From Alphaproteobacteria bacterium (GTDB taxonomy: Bacteria > Pseudomonadota > Alphaproteobacteria > GCA-2731375), in assembly GCA_030746295.1 (NCBI GenBank), contig JASLMY010000018.1:1-39009 (forward strand): a DNA stretch of 39,009 nt. The letters are read 5' to 3'. Numbering within the stretch: position 1 is the stretch's first letter; every line of letters starts with the position of its first letter. Below, one piece after another: positions 33,151 through 39,009 of the stretch. Below the pieces are notes generated by a model. The model made no database searches. It was not told where the DNA came from and worked only from the letters and a program-made list of their open reading frames with translations. The position numbers and the translations under genes were made by a program.

Positions 33151-33462
33151 ATGCGCGTGAGAGCGACGGAAAACGAGCTCAGGCCGGTGCTGCCGGTCCT
33201 GCCGCGGACGGAGAGCCGCCACCGTCCGTCGCGTCCGCCGATCGTCGCGACCGCTGCGCCGCCGCCGCGATCGGACGGCATGGCGTGGCAATCGGGACCG
33301 GCCACTGCCTTGTTGGCGCAGGAGCTTTGGCAGCGGATCTCGGTCGGAGAGGGCCCGGTCCGGCCCGGCATCCATCGGGAAGCGAGCTTGGCCTATCGCC
33401 GCGCGCTCGACCACGACGTTACAACGTCTTCGCAACACGGCCATTTCGATAGCCTGATCTAG
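33151..33462 (+). CDS. small hypothetical protein
   Basis: This 103-residue protein is basic and proline-rich in the first 40 residues. It then has the segment ATALLAQELWQR and later EASLAYRRALDHDV, a spacing that recalls small alphaproteobacterial proteins with a LAQ-x-x-A helix and a closing AYR segment. No domain, signal peptide or membrane span is seen. A GGGGAG lies about 15 bases before the ATG, with GGAAT closer; this is not a strong ribosome site. An A/T-rich region with a CtrA-like motif lies directly upstream. Confidence 0.5.
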   Translation: MRVRATENELRPVLPVLPRTESRHRPSRPPIVATAAPPPRSDGMAWQSGPATALLAQELWQRISVGEGPVRPGIHREASLAYRRALDHDVTTSSQHGHFDSLI

Positions 33463-33549
33463 CCTCGCCCCGGCAACGTCGCACTTTCGCGCCAGCCGCC
33501 GTTTCGGCATGCTGTGGCCTGTCCGATGGCAAGGGGAGGGATTGCAGCC

Positions 33550-34008
33550 ATGACTACCGCGAAGACGCCGAACGCGCCCAACCACGAAGGCCTGGGACCG
33601 AAGGATTCGAGGTTCGTCGAGGTCCACGAAATGCCCTGGGAGGAGACCCGCTTTCCCGGCATCAAGGCGAAGACGCTGTTGGTGGACAAGGAATCGGGCC
33701 TACTCACCGCGTTGATGAAGATGGACCCGGGCGCCACGCTGCCGGATCACGAGCATGTACTGATCGAGCAGACGTTCGTCATCGAGGGGGCCTTGGTCTG
33801 CGGCGAAGGCACTTGCAGCGCCGGCAACTTCGTCTGGCGGCCGGCCGGCAGCCGTCATTCCGCCAGCGCGCCGAACGGTGGCTTGATGCTGGCGGTGTTC
33901 CAGATTCCCAACAGGTTCTTCGATGCCGACGGCAAGACGAGCGACATGCTGGAGCAGGACTGGGAGGCGACCTGGAGCCAAGCGAGCTCGCTTGCGGGAC
34001 AAGGGTAG
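33550..34008 (+). CDS. cupin-domain protein (ChrR-like cupin)
   Basis: This 152-residue single-domain cupin has motif 1 as PDHEHVLIEQTFVIEG (with two His and one Glu able to bind a metal) and motif 2 as GNFVWRPAGSRHSASAPNG. It resembles the cupin of anti-sigma factor ChrR and of 2,4'-dihydroxyacetophenone dioxygenase-type proteins. There is no zinc-binding anti-sigma N-terminal domain, so a regulatory role like ChrR is not supported. AAGGGGAGGG lies nine bases before the ATG. Function, whether metal sensing or small-molecule dioxygenation, is open. Confidence 0.85.
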   Translation: MTTAKTPNAPNHEGLGPKDSRFVEVHEMPWEETRFPGIKAKTLLVDKESGLLTALMKMDPGATLPDHEHVLIEQTFVIEGALVCGEGTCSAGNFVWRPAGSRHSASAPNGGLMLAVFQIPNRFFDADGKTSDMLEQDWEATWSQASSLAGQG

Positions 34009-34032
34009 AAGCGCGCCCGTGGCGGTGGCGCA

Positions 34033-34230
34033 ATGGCTTTCGACCGGCGTCGCGCCACGCTCTTGGGCCTCGTCGTCGCGGTTCTGAGCTTCGCTCGTCT
34101 GGGCCGCAGTGACCATTCGCTGTCTGTCAGCGGGCTCGCATTCGCGCTCGGGGCTGTCGTGGTCGGTTTCCTCATTGGTGGTGCCCTGACGCCGGGCAAC
34201 CTAAGACGTTGGTTCTCCAGGAGGCCGTGA
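34033..34230 (+). CDS. small two-span membrane protein, hypothetical
   Basis: This 65-residue protein has two hydrophobic stretches, TLLGLVVAVLSFA (about 9-21) and VSGLAFALGAVVVGFLIGGAL (about 32-52, given here complete at 21 positions only by range), and positively charged ends, including WFSRRP at the C-terminus. It starts 24 bases after the cupin stop in the same direction, with no convincing ribosome site. It may be co-translated with the cupin gene. No family was recognised. Confidence 0.45.
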   Translation: MAFDRRRATLLGLVVAVLSFARLGRSDHSLSVSGLAFALGAVVVGFLIGGALTPGNLRRWFSRRP

Positions 34231-34288
34231 CTGTAACCGTTTAGGTTCCGGGTCGACGAACAGCGATTGCGGGCCCCGTTTTCGAGAC

Positions 34289-34738
34289 ATGCGTAATCTC
34301 ATCGAATCGATCTTGGCAAGAGCGCGGGAGATGCCGGAGGCGCCGGCGGTTCTGACAGCGAAGACTTCGCTTTCCTACGTTGAGTTGGATCGGGCCATCG
34401 CTTGGACCGCCGGAATCTTGAAAAAGGCCGGCGTCGAACGGGGCGATATCGTCGCCATACGATTGCGCAATCGAACGCAGCACCTGATGACGTCGCTGGC
34501 GCTGGCCCGTCTTGGCGCGGCACAGATCGCCTTCTTCGCGGACGGGTCATTACCATCAGAGGCGGGTCTTGTGCGCCGGCTCGGGATCGCCGCGAGCGTA
34601 GCGGACAAGACGACGGCAGCGGTGCTTCCGCGCGAGGGCGACGACAAGCCTTCCTTCGTCGCCTTCATGCGGACATCGCCCCTGGTCGGCCTCGAGCTCG
34701 AGTTCGAACGCGACGCCTCGCCGTGGCGTTCGACATGA
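34289..34738 (+). pseudogene. N-terminal fragment of an AMP-forming acyl/aryl synthetase
   Basis: This 149-residue reading frame matches only the N-terminal part of an ANL-superfamily adenylating enzyme: an opening helix, LSYVELDRAIAWTAGILKKAGV, EPGE-like RGDIVAIRLRNR and a following LARLGAAQIAF segment. The Walker-like YTSGSTG motif, the core and the C-terminal domain, some 350-400 residues, are all missing. The last 30 or so residues do not fit the family. No continuing sequence is found in the other frames before the next gene at 34906. It is best read as a deletion remnant, though a free-standing small protein cannot be excluded. Confidence 0.6.
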
Positions 34739-34905
34739 GGACCGCCATTATCTTCGGCGAATTCGCAACGCCAGCATACGGGCAACCATCAAGAGTGCAG
34801 CCGCGTTCGCCATCGCCCCCCGCCTTGCCCTCGGTCCGCGCGGCTGCTAGCTGATGGGGGCGAGCGCTCGCGCTCTGGGCGCGTTCGGGCAGGCCGGAGT
34901 ACAGC

Positions 34906-36477
34906 ATGCGTCGTCTTCTTGGGATGGCCAGGTTGCGGGCCTCGGGGCCATGGCTGGCCCTGGCGGCGGTGGCGGTCGTGGCGTTCTCGCCGCTTCTCTT
35001 GGTCGATATTCCGACGCTCTACGACTACCCCAACCGGATCGCGGCGCTACACGTCTTGCTCCGCCACGACGGCGATCCGGCGCTGGCCGCCAACTATGCC
35101 ATCCGTTGGTCGCTGCAGCCTAACCTGGCGATCCAGCTCCTGGCCATGCCGCTCGGAAAGCTGTTTTCCGCCTACGCGATCGGACGGATCATGGTCTCGC
35201 TGGCGCTCGTCCTGCCCCTCGTCGGCACCTGCGCGCTTTATCGGACAGTGCACGGCCACCTCGACTATTGGCCGCTTCTCGCCACCCTTTTCCTCTACAA
35301 CAGCATTCTGGCGGTAGGGGCCCTGAACTACGTCATCGGGATGGGGCTGGCGCTGCTCGGCTTCGCGCTCTGGCTCGGACTAGGACGACGGCGACTTGGG
35401 CTCGCCGTCCTGGTCGGCACGGCCGTCTCCATGGCGCTCTACTTCGCCCATCTAGTCGCCTTCGCCGCCTACGGCCTGATGGTGATGCTGAGCGCGCTAT
35501 CGCAGGCACACGCGGCCCGAAGCGCCGGGACGCGCCGCAGTCTGACGATAGTCCTGCTCGCGGCGTCGCAACTCGTGCCCGCCGGCATCTTGGCTATCAC
35601 CGTCACGACCCGATTTCCGGGCAGCCTCACCTCGTATGGGGGCGTCCGCGATAAGCTGGTGGCGCTCGCCTCGCCGACGCTCTTCTATGCCGAGAAGATC
35701 GATTTCATCACCTTCGCCGCTGTCGCCCTGGGCCTGATCTGGCTTCTGGCAAGCCGCCGGCTCAGCTTCGCGCGGGAGCTTCGCCTCAGCATCGTCGGCC
35801 TGGCGATCGTCGCCGCGGCGATGCCGAGCTATCTCAATGGCATCTACGCGGTCGACAGGCGCCTGCCGCCGCTCGTCGTCTTCCTTCTGATCGCGGCGAC
35901 GCGGTTGGAGCCCGGCAGCCCGACCGTCGCGCGGTGCGTCGCCGCCGGGCTGATCGTGCTCTTGAGCTGGCGCCTTTGGGGCGTCGCCGAGCGCTGGCAG
36001 ACCATCGATGCGCAATATGGCGAATATCGACGCGCGACTGTCGGCCTGCCCGCCGGCGCCCGCCTGCTGATGGTCGAGAACCGCGTCGATGCCGGTCGGC
36101 CGGCCGATCTCTTACGCTACGCTCATGTCCATCTCGCAGCCCTATCGGTTATCGAACGCGCCGCCTTCGTGCCTTCGCTCTTCACCTATACCGGCCCCGT
36201 CTTCGCCGGCAAGAGGACCGCGCGCATCGACGCGCCGGCGACCCAGCCCTTGAGCCCCGAGGACTTGCGCCGTGGCGCCGGCGTTTCAGAAGGGACCAAG
36301 CTTGGTGGACCCATCGGCCGCCTCGGGCAGCCCTACTACTGGGCGAATTGGCCGCAAAACTACGACTATGTCGTCTGGCTGCACTACGGCGCCGGCGCCC
36401 GCGGTCTGCCGGAGGCCCACTTGGCGCCGCAGGCGAGTGGCTCGTTCTTCGATATCTTCCGGGTCGTGCCGGACTAG
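34906..36477 (+). CDS. multi-span membrane protein, GT-C glycosyltransferase-like
   Basis: This 523-residue integral membrane protein has an N-terminal helix, a luminal loop with the acidic segment DIPTLYDYPNRIA (about 34-46), eight to ten further helices up to about residue 350, and a C-terminal extracytoplasmic domain of about 160 residues. A loop with an acidic residue after helix 1 followed by many helices recalls GT-C glycosyltransferases, but no clear catalytic motif is proved, so this remains an inference. The ATG at 34906 has GCCGGAG upstream. Nothing on either side indicates a polysaccharide locus. Confidence 0.65.
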   Translation: MRRLLGMARLRASGPWLALAAVAVVAFSPLLLVDIPTLYDYPNRIAALHVLLRHDGDPALAANYAIRWSLQPNLAIQLLAMPLGKLFSAYAIGRIMVSLALVLPLVGTCALYRTVHGHLDYWPLLATLFLYNSILAVGALNYVIGMGLALLGFALWLGLGRRRLGLAVLVGTAVSMALYFAHLVAFAAYGLMVMLSALSQAHAARSAGTRRSLTIVLLAASQLVPAGILAITVTTRFPGSLTSYGGVRDKLVALASPTLFYAEKIDFITFAAVALGLIWLLASRRLSFARELRLSIVGLAIVAAAMPSYLNGIYAVDRRLPPLVVFLLIAATRLEPGSPTVARCVAAGLIVLLSWRLWGVAERWQTIDAQYGEYRRATVGLPAGARLLMVENRVDAGRPADLLRYAHVHLAALSVIERAAFVPSLFTYTGPVFAGKRTARIDAPATQPLSPEDLRRGAGVSEGTKLGGPIGRLGQPYYWANWPQNYDYVVWLHYGAGARGLPEAHLAPQASGSFFDIFRVVPD

Positions 36478-36780
36478 GAAAGGCGCTCCGACCGGCTGGT
36501 CCGGCTAGGCGGTAGCGGCCTCGCGGTCGGGGTGTGTCGAGGGGGCGGCGCTGGCGCGGGCCTTCTTGTCGGGCTTGGGATTGCGCTGCACGATCCGCAC
36601 ATAACCGACGCCGGCAGCACGGCGCCGGCGTCGCGATAGTCGGAGCCTGCCTTGGGACCGGTGTCGGGGAAGCTCACATCGGTTGCACTGCGTGGCGATT
36701 CGGACGGGGCTTCGAATTGCAATTCGCTTCGCATTTGGACTATCCACTAGCGGCGTCGGCCGGTGAAGGAGCGCGTGAAG
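36478..36780. other. 303-base stretch between membrane protein and MBL genes
   Basis: No intact gene is present. A degenerate minus-strand coding segment may lie at 36505-36734 and is listed separately. The 3' part (about 36700-36780) should contain the promoter and ribosome site (AAGGAG at 36767-36772) of the MBL-fold gene. Confidence 0.5.
36505..36734 (-). pseudogene. possible frameshifted small minus-strand gene
   Basis: On the minus strand, one frame gives codon-like sequence beginning near an ATG at 36734 and running through SATDVSFPDTGPKAGSDYRD and AGAVLPA. It then loses coding character just where another frame picks up with VGYVRIVQRNPKPDKKARAS and ends at a TAG at 36505. The switch falls near 36617-36622 and would be healed by one inserted base. 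Together they would encode about 76 residues. No family was recognised, so it could be chance. Confidence 0.25.
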
Positions 36781-37686
36781 ATGGAAATGATCCTGCTCGG
36801 GACGGGATGCCCGGTCGTGAATTTGGAACGCTACGGGCCGGCGACGCTGGTTCGGCATGGCGAGAGCAGCGTTCTCGTCGACTGCGGCTCAGGCGTCACG
36901 CAGCGCTTGTTGGAGGCGGGAACACCGGGCCGAGAGATCGATGGATTGCTGCTGACGCATCTGCATTCCGACCATATCGTCGATCTCTTCCAGCTCGTCA
37001 TATCCTCCTGGCATCAGGGCCGTCCGCGGCCGCAGCGGGTCTTCGGGCCGCCCGGTACGAAGCGGTATGTCGACGGCTTGATGAAGCTCTGGCGGCCCGA
37101 GCTCGAGCAGCGCATTGCGCACGAAATGCGATCGTCGACGGCCGCGTTGGAAGTCGAGGTCACGGAGTTCGGCGACGGCTGGACGACGGCCTTCGGCGAC
37201 CTTGACGTCGAGGCCGTCGAGGTCGATCACAAGCCGGTCGAGCATGCCTACGGCTTCGTCTTCCGAGCGGCCGGGAATTCCCTGGTCATATCCGGCGACA
37301 CGCGGCCGTGCGAGGCCTTGGCAAGGGCCGCTCGGGGCGTCGACCTCCTGCTGCATGAGGTTTTCATTCACGGGGAAATGGCGGAGATGGTCGAGGGCCG
37401 TACCGTGGAGGGCATCGAGCGGGTGGCGAGCTATCACACCGTATCGACGGAAGTAGGAAAGCTGGCGGACGAGGCCGGCGTCGGCTGCTTGGTCCTGACC
37501 CATTTCGTGCCGCCGCACTGTGACCGCGAGGCGTTGCTGGACGAAGTGCGGCAAGACTTCGCGGGCCCGCTCGTCGTCGGCGAGGACTTGATGCGTCTTG
37601 ATCTGGCGACGGCCGTTCTGCGCTATCGCGATCTGGTTTTGGGGCTGGAGGGATTCGCCGGCGACGCTACACGCCCGGACAGTTGA
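36781..37686 (+). CDS. MBL-fold metallohydrolase, ribonuclease Z-like
   Basis: This 301-residue metallo-beta-lactamase-fold protein has the metal motif LTHLHSDH (H60, H62, D64, H65), preceded by VDCGSGVTQRLL as in RNase Z/arylsulfatase-type enzymes. Later ligands are visible in DHKPVEHAYGF (histidines near 155-161), SGDTRPC (aspartate near 178) and LTHFVPPH. FGPPGTKRYVDGL after the first metal motif also points to the RNase Z/ElaC branch; tRNA 3'-end processing is possible, but many such proteins are small-molecule hydrolases. AAGGAG lies nine bases before the ATG at 36781. Its stop overlaps the end of the convergent small gene by 20 bases. Confidence 0.88.
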   Translation: MEMILLGTGCPVVNLERYGPATLVRHGESSVLVDCGSGVTQRLLEAGTPGREIDGLLLTHLHSDHIVDLFQLVISSWHQGRPRPQRVFGPPGTKRYVDGLMKLWRPELEQRIAHEMRSSTAALEVEVTEFGDGWTTAFGDLDVEAVEVDHKPVEHAYGFVFRAAGNSLVISGDTRPCEALARAARGVDLLLHEVFIHGEMAEMVEGRTVEGIERVASYHTVSTEVGKLADEAGVGCLVLTHFVPPHCDREALLDEVRQDFAGPLVVGEDLMRLDLATAVLRYRDLVLGLEGFAGDATRPDS

Positions 37687-37906
37687 CCGCGCGCCATTCC
37701 TGAACGAAAGCGGCATGGTTCAGGACTGCTAGTATGTGCCGCTCGCGCGCGGCCTCGCAGCGCCGCATGAGTTCCTCGGAGGCCATGTTATGGTCGGCGA
37801 AATACGCGCGTAACTCGGAGTGTGCCTGAATCCATCCGTCCTTCGCGGTGTAGATCTCATTTTGCAGCGCCTTGCCGTCATCACTCCAGCGTCGCATCGT
37901 GCCCAT
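37667..37906 (-). CDS. small cytosolic hypothetical protein
   Basis: This 79-residue protein is mostly helical and charged, with tryptophans (W7, W25 and one near the end in EWRAVNCPG). It has no signal peptide or membrane span. GGAGGTGAGGAGA immediately precedes the ATG at 37906, a very strong ribosome site that makes it likely a real gene. Its 3' end overlaps that of the MBL-fold gene by 20 bases. A nearly symmetric motif TTGCC-aatat-GGTAA lies about 85 bases upstream. No family was recognised. Confidence 0.65.
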   Translation of the reverse strand: MGTMRRWSDDGKALQNEIYTAKDGWIQAHSELRAYFADHNMASEELMRRCEAARERHILAVLNHAAFVQEWRAVNCPGV

Positions 37907-38080
37907 TCTCCTCACCTCCGGCCCCAGTCTCCACCGCTGCTACGATCCTGTCCCGATAGATCGAACGGGGGAATCGAGCCACCATAAGAATTGCCAATAT
38001 GGTAAACGGCGGTGTTTGCGCCGGTCATCGCCCAAATAGGTACAATGTTGGTGAGGTGCCTCGCCTACAAGACGCCGACT

Positions 38081-38920
38081 TCAGTGCGCCATCAGGGTCG
38101 GCAGCTGTAAGCGCTTGATGAAATGTGAGGTAACGCCGCCGAATATGGTTTCCCGCAGGCGACTGTGCGAGAAGGCCCCGAGCACCATGAGGTCGGCCGA
38201 GACCTCGGCCGCCGCCTCGGAGAGGGTGTTCGAGACCGAGCCGCTCGGCTGCGCGATCAGCATGACCTCCGAATCGACACCATGGCAGGCGAGATTGGCC
38301 TGCAGCTCCTCGGGTCCCGGGCCGGTTTTGGCGCCTGTCTCGACATGGGCGATGGTCACTTTCTCCGCGCCCCGCAAAAGGGGCAGGGCGCCGGCGACGG
38401 CGCGCGCGGCTTGCGAGCCCCGATTCCAACCCACCAGAACGCGTCGACCCAGAGTTGCCGGCGCGTCGTCCGGCATCACCAGCACCGGCCGCCCGGTGTC
38501 GAACAGCGCGCTCGCTACGACATCCTCGGGGGCGACACCGGGGTAGTTGCCCATGGGGCTGAGGATGGCGAGGTCGTAGACACGGCCACGGTGGCCGACG
38601 ATGTCGAGGACCCGTCCGTCGACGGCTTCGAATTCCGCCACGATGTCGGCGGCATCGGATTGCGCTAGCGCCGCGTCGAAGCTCTCGCGAGCGCGATCTT
38701 CGCACTGCTGGCGCCGTTCTTGGGCGGCGGCGAATTCTCGCGAGAGGGCGCTCTCCGACATGCTGCCCTCGACGTAGGGCATGGTGTCGAAGAAGTCTCC
38801 GCGGACATACAGGCCGTCGACATGGGCCGAAAGTCGGCCGGCGACCTGGACCGCGGCCCGAGCCACGGCCGCGTCGGGATCCCCACCCGATAGCACCGCC
38901 AGAATTCTCTTGATCGCCAT
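38081..38920 (-). CDS. tandem-domain universal stress protein (UspA family)
   Basis: This 279-residue protein has two Usp domains (about 1-140 and 150-279). The C-terminal domain has the ATP-binding loop LGAFSHSRLRETIFGGVTS, and the N-terminal domain ends with AILSPMGNYPGVAPED, a weakened form. It resembles the Usp protein at 6182 in layout (VARA/ALARAL openings, GRPVLVMP/GRPVMIAP linker). Translation from the ATG at 38920 fits the family N-terminus MAIKRILAVLSGG; upstream in-frame codons are rejected. No FNR box was found in the short upstream region available here. Confidence 0.9.
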   Translation of the reverse strand: MAIKRILAVLSGGDPDAAVARAAVQVAGRLSAHVDGLYVRGDFFDTMPYVEGSMSESALSREFAAAQERRQQCEDRARESFDAALAQSDAADIVAEFEAVDGRVLDIVGHRGRVYDLAILSPMGNYPGVAPEDVVASALFDTGRPVLVMPDDAPATLGRRVLVGWNRGSQAARAVAGALPLLRGAEKVTIAHVETGAKTGPGPEELQANLACHGVDSEVMLIAQPSGSVSNTLSEAAAEVSADLMVLGAFSHSRLRETIFGGVTSHFIKRLQLPTLMAH

Positions 38921-39009
38921 TCTCTCGCCCCTTTGATCCCGTCGGCTATCGCTGCGTTCAGGTCTTGCCAAACGTGTGCGCTACTCCTTCGAAGTTCGAT
39001 CTTACACCT

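Noticed and set aside
34860..34871. GCGAGCGCTCGC palindrome before the GT-C-like gene
   Set aside because: A short all-G/C palindrome is expected by chance in DNA of this composition, and nothing else marks it as a site.
37995..38009. TTGCC-aatat-GGTAA as an FNR box
   Set aside because: The half-sites do not match TTGAT/ATCAA and the spacing is five, not four, bases; only a vague symmetry remains.

Overview
The window looks like a piece of chromosome from a high-GC alphaproteobacterium, probably of the Rhodospirillales/Kiloniellales type. This is inferred from strong G/C preference at third codon positions and from familiar alphaproteobacterial gene neighbourhoods: xseB-ispA-dxs-tlyA-RNA methyltransferase, and DnaJ-like/fabI/aroC next to pdxH. 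No rRNA, tRNA, CRISPR array, complete insertion sequence or prophage was recognised.

Layout. (1) 1-4.3 kb: a class III aminotransferase (+), a creatininase-family amidohydrolase (-), and an isolated CmcJ/NvfI-like non-heme iron oxygenase gene (-) flanked by long non-coding stretches, which looks like accessory DNA. (2) 4.3-10.25 kb: six closely spaced minus-strand genes, in transcription order pdxH, a FieF-like CDF transporter, an APH-like/P-loop kinase fusion, a tandem UspA protein, an SDR, and an acetylpolyamine-amidohydrolase-like enzyme. A near-consensus FNR/FixK/DNR box sits just upstream of the Usp gene. (3) 10.4-17.9 kb: a plus-strand series with a glycine-zipper lipoprotein, a Sel1-repeat protein, a CbpA-like co-chaperone, a YihY/BrkB membrane protein, fabI, aroC, an AhpD-fold protein and a DXD glycosyltransferase-like protein. 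(4) 17.8-24.8 kb: a minus-strand housekeeping run: alpha/beta hydrolase, second HDAC-family enzyme, xseB, ispA, dxs, tlyA, and a TrmA/RlmD-type methyltransferase.

(5) 24.9-32.9 kb: a small exported protein behind a perfect 14-bp palindrome, a second CDF transporter, and a three-domain fusion (acyl carrier domain, fatty-acyl adenylating enzyme, PlsC acyltransferase). These face a minus-strand set of RidA, a signal-peptide-bearing protein-L-isoaspartate methyltransferase broken by a one-base frameshift, and a large membrane protein with a spermidine-synthase-like domain. (6) 33-39 kb: looser accessory content, with small proteins, a cupin, a truncated adenylating-enzyme fragment, a GT-C-like multi-span membrane protein, an RNase Z-like MBL hydrolase, a small cytosolic protein and a second tandem UspA protein.

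The most interesting leads are the FNR-boxed Usp/kinase neighbourhood, which resembles the hypoxia-induced Rv2004c/Rv2005c pair of Mycobacterium tuberculosis; the ACP-ligase-acyltransferase fusion; the lone CmcJ/NvfI-like oxygenase; and the broken exported isoaspartyl methyltransferase coupled to the spermidine-synthase-like membrane protein. No complete new defence or mobile system was evident.
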